Positions 10,690-21,437 of a stretch of DNA of 64,000 bases are shown here, in pieces. Position 1 is the stretch's first letter; each line of letters opens with the position of its first letter. The stretch covers positions 28,126,501 to 28,190,500 of the forward strand of contig JAPQWV010000002.1 of the NCBI GenBank assembly GCA_027422505.1, in the 5' to 3' direction. The stretch comes from Craterostigma plantagineum. Lineage: Eukaryota > Streptophyta > Magnoliopsida > Lamiales > Linderniaceae. The translations under genes and the position numbers were made by a program. The notes beneath the pieces were generated by a model that worked only from the letters and a program-made list of their open reading frames with translations, did not search any database and was not told where the DNA came from.

Positions 10690-11078
10690 GGGATTTTTAC
10701 ATATAAATACCTATTTGGATAAAAACTTGTAATTAGTACCCTGTCAGTATTTTTTTATATGTAGATACCTAATAGAATAAATGTTTTGCATATAGGTACC
10801 CCCAGGTAAGCCATATAACACATTTAGGTACCCTGTAGCAACGTATTGTGGTACGTAATACGTTGAGAAAATGGTACGTCATGTATAACACATTAAGGTA
10901 CGATATAGTAACCGTATAGGAACGCATGAGGTGGTACGCAATTTACACATAAAAAGGTATGACAGGACTGAGAAAAGTGGTACAAACAGTAAAACGGGTA
11001 CCTATCTGTAAAAATTGCTTACATATGTTTTGATTTGTAAATTTTTTACTCAATTGGATATTTATCTATAGATGTCCC
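10690..11078. mobile_element. GGTACC-rich Mutator-like MITE, member B (389 bp, inverted)
   Basis: It is related to 2312-2746 in opposite orientation: its left end GGGATTTTTACATATAAAT matches the reversed right end of member A. The flanks TATTATTAA and TATTACTAA form a 9-bp target duplication with one mismatch. The interior is rich in GGTACC and GTACG motifs. Confidence 0.78.
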
Positions 11079-12395
11079 TATTACTAATAACATAATTGAT
11101 TGAAATTAATATAATTAGTTTGTTGTAAAACTCTGGCTAGGCCACGCCAGACGTCAACCTCCGTGGAGATATTCCGCTAAGCGACTAATTAATCGGTCTC
11201 AAGTTTTCTTTTTTTTTTTTTAATGCAAAACTTCTCCAAATACATTTCTTGGGAAAAAAGTGTTCTAAAAACAAAATACATTATTGGGATTCACATTGTA
11301 TGGAATTCTCCCGCTAATATTTTTATAACATTATTTACATTGTCTCGTAGAATTAGTGCAAATCGTGATATCGGTTGGGAGTTATGTAGACCTGTTCGTA
11401 AAGATAAAAAGCTATTATATTCAAATGTTGTGAAAAAATCATCGATGGAATTACACGTTGCACTAGCCACTAAAAAACGTAGAATCGTACACCTACGGCC
11501 ACATTTAAATAATTTTAAGCTTTGAATTTCCAAGTATATGTTATGTAGTGGTAATTGGTAATGGTATTAGGGCTTCCAAACCCAACCCGGCTCGCCAACC
11601 CGACCCGAACTGCACCCGAGCATAGCAGGTTTGGTTAGCATTTTCGACATGTTTAAGTAAATAAATATGAACCCAACCCAGATATTAAGTAGGTCATGTT
11701 GTGATTCAAGTTTCAATCGATATCAAACCGTTTATCAACCCATTTATTCGAATAACAAGTAAAATAAAAGAAAAATTAACTTGATGTTTATGAAATTTAA
11801 TTATGTTTTGTGAGACTTTTGTTATTGGAACTTTAATTGTTTCTTAATTATGTTGATGTTTTTAGAAAAACAATGATTTTACTTCTCTAATGTTTTTGTT
11901 TGATTTGGATTTATAATTATGTTTATTTAGTTATTTTTTGCTATTTTTTTTAATTTTAAATGAGTTGGGGAGTTAATGAGTTAGATTTGGTTTAAAGCAG
12001 ATGGTATTTGAGCTCGATATTTCAACTCTTTTGAGTAATCAGGGCAGGTCAGTGTTGAAGTATTCAACCCGTTTATTAACTAAGTAATTGACGCACAGAA
12101 CCAAGAAAACGTAACAATTCTGTTAGTTATGGACAAAGTCAACTTGCTATCATAATAAGTCTACGCTCTTAATCGTTCCATTCGTTAATTTGTCAGAAAA
12201 ACGGGACGTGTCCAATCACTCGAAATATATTAATGTTTGCGTAGCATCGAGACTCAAAGTTTCCAACTGAAAAACCTTAAAAAATCTGAGAAGCGCAATC
12301 TTGGACTATCTGTCATATATTATTTCCAACATAATTTGACTGTCAGACAAACACGAACTTTCCTAGAGAATAAATAAAGATAAGGACCTTTTTCC
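11079..12395. other. Gene-free upstream region of the RLP
   Basis: It contains a CTAAGCGACTAATTAATCGG phrase near 11170 typical of plant repeats, a CCCAACCCGGCTC / CAACCCG repeat patch (11575-11620 and 12060-12075) and otherwise AT-rich DNA. A 100-codon ORF at 11223-11525 is not recognised and is broken in the second copy, so it is not called a gene. Confidence 0.5.
12137..12341. promoter_or_regulatory. W-box motifs upstream of the RLP
   Basis: TTGACT occurs on the minus strand at 12137-12142 and on the plus strand at 12336-12341. W-boxes are WRKY binding sites common in defence gene promoters. A TATA-like AATAAATAAAG follows at about 12369-12379. Two such motifs can occur by chance, so the regulatory role is inferred. 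Confidence 0.3.
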
Positions 12396-12449
12396 ATGGA
12401 GTTTTCATACATGCTTCTCCCTTTGCTTTCCCATCTAAGCTTTCATCAA

Positions 12450-15400
12450 ATGAAGCTACTTTACTTCTTCATCGTCCCATTCGTATCAATCCTCACTTCA
12501 ATCACAATATGCTTTGGCCAAACAAATTGCTCGCCAAGCGATCTCAAAGCACTCTTTGAGTTCAAAAACAGCCTCAATGATCCTAACAACGCTCTTTCAT
12601 CGTGGAAAGGAAGCAAATGCTGCGAGTGGAGAGGAATAAGCTGTGACAATATCACAGGGGCCATCACAACGATCGACCTTCACAATCCTTCTAACACAAA
12701 CGATGTATCATTGTCATGGAGCTTGAGTGGTGAGATAAGCCCAACTTTACTACAGCTCAAGTCATTACAGTACTTGGACTTGAGTTCCAACTCATTCGAA
12801 GCAATCCCAGTTCCTAAGTTCTTCGGTTCTTTAACGAACCTTCGTTATCTAAACCTCTCGGGCGCTGGATTTAGCGGGGCTATACCTTCGTCTATAGGTA
12901 ACTTATCTAACTTAGAGTTTCTTGATCTTTCTAATCCAACGTTGAGTGTAGACAGCTTTCAATGGTTCACAGCTCTTCTTTCCCTGAAATATCTCAACAT
13001 GAATGGAGTAGACCTTTCGTTATCAAGTCAAAACTGGTTGGAGATACTTAACAAATTGCCTCTATTGACCGAATTGCATCTTTCCAACTGCAAGTTGTCG
13101 GGCTCGATTTCTAACATCAGCCCGGCGAATTTCAGTTCACTCTCTGTAATAGATCTCAGCTTTAATCCATTCAGTTCAAAGTTCCCTGTTTGGTTAGGTA
13201 ATATAAGCAGCCTTGTGAGCGTTGACTTGAGCAATTGCAGGCTTTGGGGAAGAATCCCACTTGGCCTTGGCGATTTAGGTAATCTACGGCGTTTGAGCCT
13301 CGCCTTGAATGGGAATTTAACTGTTGGTAGCTTTGCGCTTTTTAGCAGAAGCTGGCGAAGCATCGAAGTTCTTGACTTAGGCGTGAATAAGGTGCATGGT
13401 AAACTTCCTTTTAGTATAGGAAACTTTACTTTTCTTACAGAGTTTGATCTGTCTGATAATATCATTGAAGGTGGAATACCGAGCAGCATTGGCTCGTTAT
13501 GTAGTTTGGTACGTTTTGATCTCTCGGGAAATAACTTGACTGGAAATTTACCGAAACGCCTCGATGGAACTGGAAATTGTGATAGTAATAATACTCCTTT
13601 GCCAAGTTAGTGTATTTAACGTTGAGCAACAATCGAATGAATGGAGTATTACCAAGTTGGTTGGGACAGCTCAAGAATCTCGAGGAACTTAGTTTGTCTT
13701 ACAACTTGTTCGAAGGCCCTTTGCCAGAATCTTTGGGCTCGTTGAAAAATCTGACAACGCTTAGCTTAGAAGGGAATGAACTGACAGGAAATTTGCCCGA
13801 GAGTTTGGGACAGCTCTCAGAGTTGATTGTATATGATGTTTCCTTCAACTACTTAACTGGGGTTTTGAGCGAGCAGCATTTCTCGAAACTGAGCAAAGTG
13901 AAGATACTTATACTTGCGTCGAACCCTTTGGTCTTAAACGTAAGTTCAAGTTGGATTCCTCCGTTCCAAGTTTGTAATCTCAATGTGGGATCGATTCGTT
14001 TGGGCCCTTCGTTTCCATCATGGCTTAGATCACAGAGGGAGATAATGTTCCTCGATTTTTCGAATGCGAGCATTTCTAGTTCGTTCCCACCGTGGTTTTG
14101 GGATCTTTCGTCTAATCTTTCTCTGCTAAACGTCTCCATGAATGAACTAAAAGGTAGAATCCCAAGCCCATTTCAGATAGCTCCATATGCAGACGTTGAT
14201 CTGAGCTCAAACCTACTCGAAGGGAACATTCCACTTCCAAGCGCTACGGTTGAGTTGTTCGATCTTTCCAACAATAGATTTCATGGACAAATTCCTAGGA
14301 ATATTGGGAGTATTATGACTGACTTGGTTTTCTTTCTCTATCTGGTAATAAGCTAACGGGAGAAATCCCAGAAACCTTAGGCAACATGTCCTTCCTTCAA
14401 GTGTTGGATCTTTCGAACAACATAAATCTGAGAGGTCGCATTCCTACAAGCTTAGGGAGGTGTTCGTACTTGAAAGTTGTGGACCTTGGAAACAATGAAC
14501 TCTCTGGCGAAATTCCAGAATCATTAAGTCAGTCGAATCAGCTTCAGTCGCTGCATTTGAAAGACAATTTCATTTCGGGAAATCTTCCGTCTTGGTTGAA
14601 GAATCTATCGAGCTTAGAGACCCTCGATCTTGCAAACAATGAGTTCAATGGCAGTATACCTCCATGGTTTGGTGGAAGTTTTCCAAGCCTTCGTATCCTT
14701 AGCTTGAGATCAAATTCATTCTCAGGCGAAATACCTTATACCCTATCGAACCTAAAATCACTCCAAGTTCTTGATCTTTGCGAAAACAGCTTCAAGGGAA
14801 GGGTCCCATCAAGCTTAGGAAACCTAAGTGCTATAGCCAAACCTCAGAAGATAAACACTTATCTTTTCTATGGGAAATACAGAGGTTTGTACTACGAAGA
14901 AAACATGGTTATTAACCTCAAAGATCAGCTTCGGAAATTCACCAAGACTATATCGTTAGTGACAGCGATCGACCTTTCAGGCAACAAACTCTCAGGCGAT
15001 TTCCCAGTCGAATTAATGGAACTAAGTGGATTAATGATCTTAAATCTGTCGAGAAATGACATCATGGGACAAATCCCAAACAATATTTCAAAGTTACGCG
15101 AACTGGCCTCGCTTGATCTCTCATGGAACCATCTCTCAGGACAGATACCTCTTACCATGGCTTCAATGAGCTCTCTGAGTTACCTTAATCTTTCAGACAA
15201 CGATTTGTCGGGTAAGATTCCAACATCAGGCCAGATGTCAACTTTTAGTTCAGACTCATTTGAGGGTAACTCTGAGCTTTGTGGAGCTCCATTGTCGAAA
15301 ACCTGCCCTGGAGACGATGAATCGAGCCACGAAAAGGAACCACAAAATGAGGAGAAGGGAAGTAGTAAAGAAGAAGGGTTAATTGACAGATGGTTCTACC

Positions 15401-15564
15401 TTAGTGTAGGGTTAGGATTTGGAGTTGGCGTTGGAGTCCCTTACCTTGTAATGGCGGTTAGAAGGCCTTGGAGCGAAAAGTACTTTGGTTTTGTAGACAA
15501 GATATGCTTTGAGGTTCTTTGGCTTGTCGGAAAGAAACCACACCGTACTAAATCAGCCATGTGA
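12450..15564 (+). pseudogene. LRR receptor-like protein (RLP), frameshifted
   Basis: This is an intronless gene for a plasma-membrane LRR receptor without a kinase, the class used in immunity or development (EIX/Cf-type RLPs). Visible in order: an N-terminal signal peptide (MKLLYFFIVPFVSILTS...), an LRR N-cap with CSPSDLKALFEFK and CCEWRGISC, about 25-28 LRRs of the LxxLxLSxNxLxGxIP type, an island region (ENMVINLKDQ), a C-cap (GNSELCGAPLSKTCPG), an acidic linker rich in Glu/Lys, a transmembrane segment with GLGFGVGVGVPYLVMAV, and a short basic cytosolic tail (RRPWSEKYFGFVDK). The full frame would be about 1,038 codons. I prefer the ATG at 12450 over 12396 because it opens the signal peptide and survives in copy 2. 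A 1-nt loss at about 13605 gives a stop (PLPS*) and is shared by both copies. A second 1-nt loss in a T run at about 14330 is private to this copy. Confidence 0.9.
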
Positions 15565-15654
15565 ACATCAACAAGAACTTGAAGAGATGCTTTTTAAGGA
15601 TGATCCCATCATGTACCTGTCTTAAGTCGCAGTTAGTAAGTTATGAATATGATC

Positions 15655-15744
15655 ACTTGTATAAAGTATCCATCAGTACATAGTTTAAATGATAATACAG
15701 TCGTTCTCTATTAGCTTTGATCAACTTGTATAAAGTATCCATCA
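15655..15744. repeat. 21-bp direct repeat in the RLP 3' region
   Basis: A 21-bp unit beginning ACTTGTATAAAGTATCC occurs at 15655-15675 and 15724-15744, 69 bp apart, shortly after the RLP stop codon. It is a possible local duplication in the 3' UTR. The rest of 15565-16480 holds no recognisable gene. Confidence 0.7.
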
Positions 15745-16362
15745 ATTGAAAATCTTTTATTTTGGATAGGGTTGACTGAGCCAAAAATCAGCTAACATTG
15801 AACCTTTGGCATTAAGGCATCAACTTGAGATGGAGCTCACATTATCGCTCGATTATTCGAACATAAAGGAGACGTACGGTTCCATCTTTGTCAGTTATTA
15901 TTCGAACATAAAAGGACACTTATAGTCTCACCAATTCGACGGACAATACAAACAATATGGTCATAAACTGATCGAGTGAAATCGGAAGTATATTTGTTTT
16001 TGAATAAATTCTTATACAATCCTGAGGACGTTTGTCGAAATCGTGAGCATTGTAATTCGATGCAATTTCGCCTTACGCACAACAAATTAAACTCCTATGT
16101 CGACTTGCCTAGTTCGTATAAGTTCCATCTATTACCAAATACGCTCGCTCTTTTTCAATTCCAACAATTTATACTCTTTTACTAAGGTTTGAGACTTTGT
16201 ATAAACCGTCATTTGGTCTGTCAGTTTGATTAGAAAAACATTATCAAAATTGAAAGAAAACCAACGAGTTCATGACATTCTTATATTCCCTGTTATCCCT
16301 CTATTTTTAGTTAACTCTTATAATACATTTATGTATAATATAACATACGCATTTGAACGTGC

Positions 16363-16432
16363 GAAAATACTAGTATTATACAATGGTTTACTAGGCTGAA
16401 AATACTAGTATTATACTATGGTTTACTAGGCT
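16363..16432. repeat. 35-bp tandem duplication downstream of TBL
   Basis: Two adjacent 35-bp units begin GAAAATACTAGTATTATAC and differ at one base (CAATGG versus CTATGG). They lie about 50 bp beyond the TBL stop codon, probably in its 3' UTR. They are conserved in copy 2 at 50897-50966. Confidence 0.9.
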
Positions 16433-16480
16433 GAATCCATTGTTCAAATATCTGTCCAGATAATAAAACTAAAAAGCATA

Positions 16481-19009
16481 TCAAATCTGAGCAAACAAAA
16501 CCTCATTCCAAGTATCAGGAACTCCAGGCAAGCACCAATGCAAGCAGTCCCTCCCTTCAGGCATACCCTTTCTACTATAGTACGACACGTGCCCGTCGGG
16601 CCTCAAACCCGACAAACCCGCAATATCCAAAACCCTAACTTTGGTTCCCTTCACCGCATCAATAGCAAGACTATCGACGTACGAATCTCCACTATTCCTC
16701 TCACACGCCTTCGACTCCTCGTCGAAGTGATGCATGGGCGACGTAGCCGTAAAAAACGCATTAAGACGACCCGAATGATACAACTTGACCCGCGAATCGA
16801 CCCATCTCACTATGCTATGGACCGTAAAGTTCCTTGCACCCGATATGCCCTCGAGCCTAGCGTTTGTGTTTGGGGCGCCGTCGACGTACACGACCCATTT
16901 GTGAAGGTCGAACTCTCCTCGGTTCCAGTGATGGCCCGTGTTCAAAACGAGGACGTCTAATTTGCTTATGTAAACGCGGAGGAAAAGTGGGGCCCGGTCG
17001 ATGTGTAGGGCTACATTCTGGGTCCCGTCGACGGGTACCAAGTCGGAGAGGGTCGACGACCAGTAAAACAGTATCGGTGGTGTTGGTGTCGGGGAACGAT
17101 ATGCCCATCCGTCGGGCCTTGCGTCTCCGTGTGCTTGGACGAGGCCGTACTCGTGGCCCACGTTTAGCACGTCGGACCTTTGTTGGCCGGCGGTGAGCAT
17201 GCACATGAGCGATTGGAACTGCTCTCTCCCGAGCGAGTCTCCCACGAAAGCCAGGGTTTTGTCCTGCATTCTGCAATGGGAGATTAAATTTATAATTGAT
17301 GGGTCCTTGTGACGCCACAACTCCTAATGTACAGGACTAAAAAAATTAATCGGAGCGCTCTCCGATGTTCCCATGGATCAATTTACTCCTCAATGTTTCC
17401 AATGAGCCAATTTATTCCACAATATTGTCAATTTGAACCAATTAGTCCTTTCCTTAGCATTGCCATCAATTTGGACGCAAAAGCCACGTGTCGTTGCCTG
17501 ACTAAAAAATAATAAAGTTAATATAGGAAAAAAAAATCTCACTACAAATAGAGAAAATTTTTTTAAAAAATTAAAATTTAAAAATAAAGAGAATAAAAGT
17601 ATATATTGAAAAAAAAATAAAAGCTAAAATAAAAAAATAAAGAGAGAATAAAAATATATTAAAAAATAATATATAAAATAAATTTAAAATAAAGAGAGAA
17701 GAAGATAAATATATTAAAAACAAAACTAACAAATAAAATAAAAACTAAAAACATAAAAATAAAAATATATTTAAGTCTTGCTAATAGCATGACGACACGA
17801 CACATGGCGCTTTCTATCCAAATTGACGGCAATGCTAGCGTAATGACAAATTTGTTCAAAATCGATACATTGGGTTTTGAATTGATTTACTGGATATATT
17901 GAGGAATAAATTAATCGATTGGGTAAACATTGGGGACCATTTTGAGTTTTTTCGTAAAAATAATTGATCGTTAAGTTTATAGTAAATAAACGAGCTTAAT
18001 TAACAACGGCTCGTGGTAAATATGGATAACAATCATACCTATTAAAGACCTATTGAATCTTCAAACATATCTCAGTATAGACCCACTTAGAACACCCTTG
18101 GTGCCAGACCTACTACTATGTCGAAGCACATTCCTCTGCACAATGAGTGGTCTTAGTGGGTCTAGAGTGAGACTCTTTTGAAAAGATTTAGAAGGTCTTC
18201 AATGGGTCCGATCGTGGGATATAAAACTGATCATAAACAAGATTATACTTGTAGAAGAACGAGGAAGCGGTGAATAGTTGTATTGCACATTCGTTTGGCC
18301 GCCAACGTTGTCTTTCGTATTGGAAATCGGTGCGCTGCATAAGGCGACAAGCCCACATAGGAGACAGCCATTGCTTACACTCCGAGCCCGAGTATAAAGG
18401 CCATTGCTTATCGTCGACCTCCCATGTCCCTTCTTCGTAATTGCAACCTATTGATGAATGAGTATTTGATTTTTGCCACGATTATTAGCTAGCAGTATTA
18501 TGTTACAATATCTCTTCAGTTTCAATCTGTGGGCTATAGCTCTGTAATAAAAATGCCTAGTAATGCCAAATTTGGAAATGTCATAAAGACAAAACATACT
18601 ACTCAAAAGTCAGAGTCGTGGGGCTTGGCGATAACAACATTAGAGGCCGTAAACGATTCTCAATTAGTGAATGCATGTGAAGTATGAACACCTTTCTTTG
18701 GGTTTGTTCTCAGCCTAAAACAAAAGAAAACGGTGCGCACTGCCGCCATTTCTACGTCTAAAATTCCGATTGAGAAAATAAGAAAACCAATCTAAATCAA
18801 GCTTAGCGTACCCCCCATCGTCATTAATTCGATAAAATGAAACAGAAATAGGAATTGAAAGGTTTACTTAAGCGTCGACCTTTCAGTTGACGGCTCTGAC
18901 GAGTAATCGGCGGCGCCGCCTTTTTCAGAGGCACGGTGGCGAACACTAAGACGGTGAGGAAGATGGAGATTCGTGAAAGCTTTACACTTCGACCCTTATT
19001 ATTCGTCAT
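16481..19009 (-). CDS. TRICHOME BIREFRINGENCE-LIKE (TBL) protein, three exons, 376 aa
   Basis: TBL proteins are Golgi type-II membrane O-acetyltransferases acting on wall polysaccharides such as xylan. Exons on the minus strand: 19009-18868, 18447-18249 and 17270-16481 (142+199+790 nt = 377 codons including stop). Borders fit GT-AG with matching phase: GTAAAC donor/AATAG acceptor and GTATAA donor/TTGCAG acceptor. Exon 1 encodes a short N-terminal anchor ([15 protein letters not shown], residues 14-28). Exon 2 encodes the PMR5N/TBL domain ([32 protein letters not shown]). Exon 3 encodes the PC-esterase domain with GDS (residues 124-126, GDSLGREQ) and the C-terminal DxxH (D355-H358, DCLHW). In this copy an extra T at about 17074 and a lost A at about 17096 shift the frame for about eight residues (RSPTPTPPI); copy 2 reads RFPDTNTTV, which fits the family. 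The polysaccharide acted on cannot be told. Confidence 0.9.
17355..17940. mobile_element. Inverted-repeat element filling TBL intron 2
   Basis: The left part (AATTTACTCCTCAATG..., GCATTGCCATCAATTTGGA..., CCACGTGTCGT) is matched by the reverse complement of 17780-17940 (AATTTATTCCTCAATA..., GCATTGCCGTCAATTTGGA..., CCATGTGTCGT). The arms are about 150 bp around an A-rich core with AAAGAGAGAATAAAA repeats. The element makes up more than half of the 978-bp intron. Exact ends and a target duplication are uncertain. Confidence 0.65.
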
Positions 19010-19041
19010 CGTATATACTATAGATATATAAGCTGCGTGTT

Positions 19042-19052
<11 letters not shown>

Positions 19053-19076
<24 letters not shown>
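19053..19076. repeat. (GT)n(AT)n microsatellite upstream of TBL
   Basis: A GTGTGTGTGT run followed by about 11 AT units, 45-65 bp upstream of the TBL ATG, so it may overlap the core promoter. In copy 2 the GT part is altered (GTGTTGTG). Confidence 0.75.
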
Positions 19077-19385
19077 TTTGTTTATAGCTGAAAACCTACA
19101 TCATGCGGCATGCGTATGTCATGATAGATAACGGACAAACGCAATAAAAGCTACATCCTATGATATTAAATATTTGGAAATTCAATGAAGACGCAATTGA
19201 GGTTGATTTGTATATATTTATCAGTAATAAAGACTTACTAAGACTGTTGAAGTATTTAAAACGCAACAATTGTGTCATTATTATATAAAACAAGGTGGAA
19301 TGATTATGAAATTGGATATTTGCTATGGTGCCCACCTAACGTAAGTAACATAAGCAAATCTCTCAATATTTAGGATTTTTTTATT

Positions 19386-19576
19386 CCCAACGTCGGCAAC
19401 ACATTCGTAGACCCTCTCATATCAATTGCTAACCTAAATCTCCCACTCCAACATGTTAGTTTTTAAGAAAATCATGACATCGGTATGTCATCTACATGTG
19501 AGAGGGCCGTGTTGGAGATGGCGATTTAGGTTAGTAATGGATATGAGGGGGTCTACGGAGGTGTTGGCGACGTTGA
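19386..19576. repeat. Long near-perfect hairpin (MITE or small-RNA precursor-like)
   Basis: Arms 19386-19455 and 19508-19576 are inverted copies, matching at about 59 of 70 positions by eye. The 52-bp loop contains its own palindrome ATGACAT-CGGT-ATGTCAT. No ORF is present. The structure suits a tiny foldback MITE or an inverted-repeat precursor of small RNAs; expression is unknown. Confidence 0.75.
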
Positions 19577-20202
19577 GAATCGTAAAACGCAAAAGATTGA
19601 GAAATTTGCTAATGATGCTCGGTTTACTGTAGGTGGACACAAAAATATCAATGAAATTGTACGCGTGGGTATATTATTATTTAGAGGTAGATGGAATATT
19701 CGGTAGCTTGACGATTTGATAAGATAAATAGCCGACAATATATCTTGGTCTGCTGTCGCAGTCAAATTAGAATTAATATTTTCTCTCCAAAATTTTGCTT
19801 AATGGTTAGTAGCCTAGTCTTAAAAAGCAAGTCGTTTTACAACTTTTTTTTAACGAAATCGATTTATTATTCAAAAATAGAAATAACTTGCACATTTCCA
19901 ATTTTACCCATTTTTTCAATTAAAATTAATGAGATTGATAAAGCCAACACAATTAATAGAAAACTAGTCTAAATTGCACACCCATACATGTGTGGTATAA
20001 TTTATAAATACATTTACCATTCATTGAATAATAATTACTATACGTATAAGGATAAATATGTCTATAAAAATGCGATGTAATGGACAGTTTTCTCTTAATT
20101 TTAACTAGTTAATGCATTTTAATTGACAGACCAAAACCTACGGTTTATCCTTGTTTCTGACCCTTAATAAAAGAGTAAGTATATAGATATGTCACTTATT
20201 TC

Positions 20203-20205
<3 letters not shown>

Positions 20206-20232
<27 letters not shown>
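20206..20232. repeat. (AT)n microsatellite
   Basis: An AT run of about 13 units just left of the Mutator-like MITE. The copy 2 run at about 54740-54764 is slightly shorter and interrupted. Confidence 0.8.
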
Positions 20233-20236
<4 letters not shown>

Positions 20237-20284
20237 GTGTGTGTAACTTTCGTCTGATTTTAAAATCAGGTGGGATAATATTTA

Positions 20285-20673
20285 CTGTCTTTTTCGTTTC
20301 AGGCCACAAAATAAGTTCATTTAGATTTTACGACCCTGTCAGAAAATTCATAGTTTTAAGGACCCGATTTCTGCAGAACCACTTAAGTGTTCTGCTGTAC
20401 CACTCCAATGTTCTACAGTACCACTTCATGAATCTACAGTACCACTTCATGGGTCTATAGTACCACTTCATGGGTTTATAGTACAACTTCATGGATCTAC
20501 AGTACCACTTCATTGTTCTGAAATACCACTTCATTGTTCTCCATATCAGTTCATATACACTGTATAACACTTGCGTAAATTTAGTCCTTATAAATAAATT
20601 TCATAAAAATCGGATCCTTAAAACTATGAATTTTCTGACAGGGACCTGAAAGGGGCTGAAACTTAATTAGCCG
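20285..20673. mobile_element. Mutator-like MITE with internal TACCACTTCAT array, 389 bp
   Basis: It is flanked by the perfect 9-bp direct repeat TAATATTTA (20276-20284 and 20674-20682). The inverted ends include GTTTCAG and a block CTGTCAGAAAATTCATAG followed by TTTTAAGGA on both arms. The centre (about 20390-20540) has around eight 20-22-bp units of the type TACAGTACCACTTCATGG. No coding sequence. Confidence 0.82.
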
Positions 20674-20895
20674 TAATATTTACGACAGTTTGACTAATAT
20701 TTGATTAGTTTGAGATTCGTTCTTGTTCCTTTTATTTAATTTAAACTCTATAATTTATTAATAAATTATAACGGCACTGGCAGTACTAATAATGTCTACT
20801 TTCGTTCTGCAAAGAACGACTTGGTGTTGGGCTTGTGGACTATCCAAACATTAGATTTCGGGTTCAAATTCTACTAGTGACTCGACTATAGTGTT

Positions 20896-21379
20896 TATTG
20901 AGCTCACAGACAGGAATGAGGTCACAGATGGGAATTAGCTCACAGACAGGAATTGCGCAGAGCTCAGCATATCCAGGAATCACGACCGTGACGTCCAAAG
21001 ACGCAAGCCGTGACCAACGGCAGTGTGTTACCATCGACCGTGTCACGGCCGTGACGTCCAAAGACGCAGGCCGTGACCAACGGCAGTATGTCAGCTATCA
21101 TCCATGTCACGGTGGTGAAGGATAGCTCACAGGCCGTGAAGCAGATCAGATGTTACACGCGCTATCTACCAAAAATCGCTTCTTTTCTATTCTTTTCTCT
21201 CAGTTGAATAGAACGCCTTTATAAGTAGCGGTTTTATAAGTAGGTCGGCTGAATTAAGTTAACGGTCAACTCCATTTCCTCTTGTATATAAACTCAATCC
21301 GTATCGATCATTTTGACATGAGAATTCCCTTTATTTACATTCTTGACTCGCTTCACACAAACAAGACGCATTTTTGATA
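20896..21379 (+). repeat. Copia 5' LTR (copy 1), 484 bp
   Basis: It starts TATTGAGCTCAC and ends ATTTTTGATA. U3 holds three tandem 18-bp units (20900-20953, type GAGCTCACAGACAGGAAT) and two ~46-bp units (from 20981 and 21044), each with TGACGTCC, a bZIP/TGA-type core (20989-20996 and 21052-21059). A TATA box TATATAAA lies at 21285-21292. Confidence 0.92.
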
Positions 21380-21390
21380 TGGTATCAGAG
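21380..21390 (+). other. Copia primer binding site
   Basis: TGGTATCAGAG directly abuts the LTR and matches the 3' end complement of initiator tRNA-Met used by many plant Copia elements. Confidence 0.85.
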
Positions 21391-21437
21391 ATATCTTCTT
21401 AAGCTGCGTTAACCAAGATCGAAGAACTACTTGTTCA

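Noticed and set aside
11223..11525. 100-codon ORF after MITE B
   Set aside because: Not recognised, and frameshifted in copy 2 with no sign of coding constraint.
16281..16303. Sequence CCCTGTTATCCCT resembling part of the I-SceI homing endonuclease site
   Set aside because: Only the central bases match and the flanks differ; no endonuclease gene or intron context, so chance.
16538..17196. Plus-strand ORFs opposite TBL exon 3
   Set aside because: Shadows of the real minus-strand TBL coding sequence.
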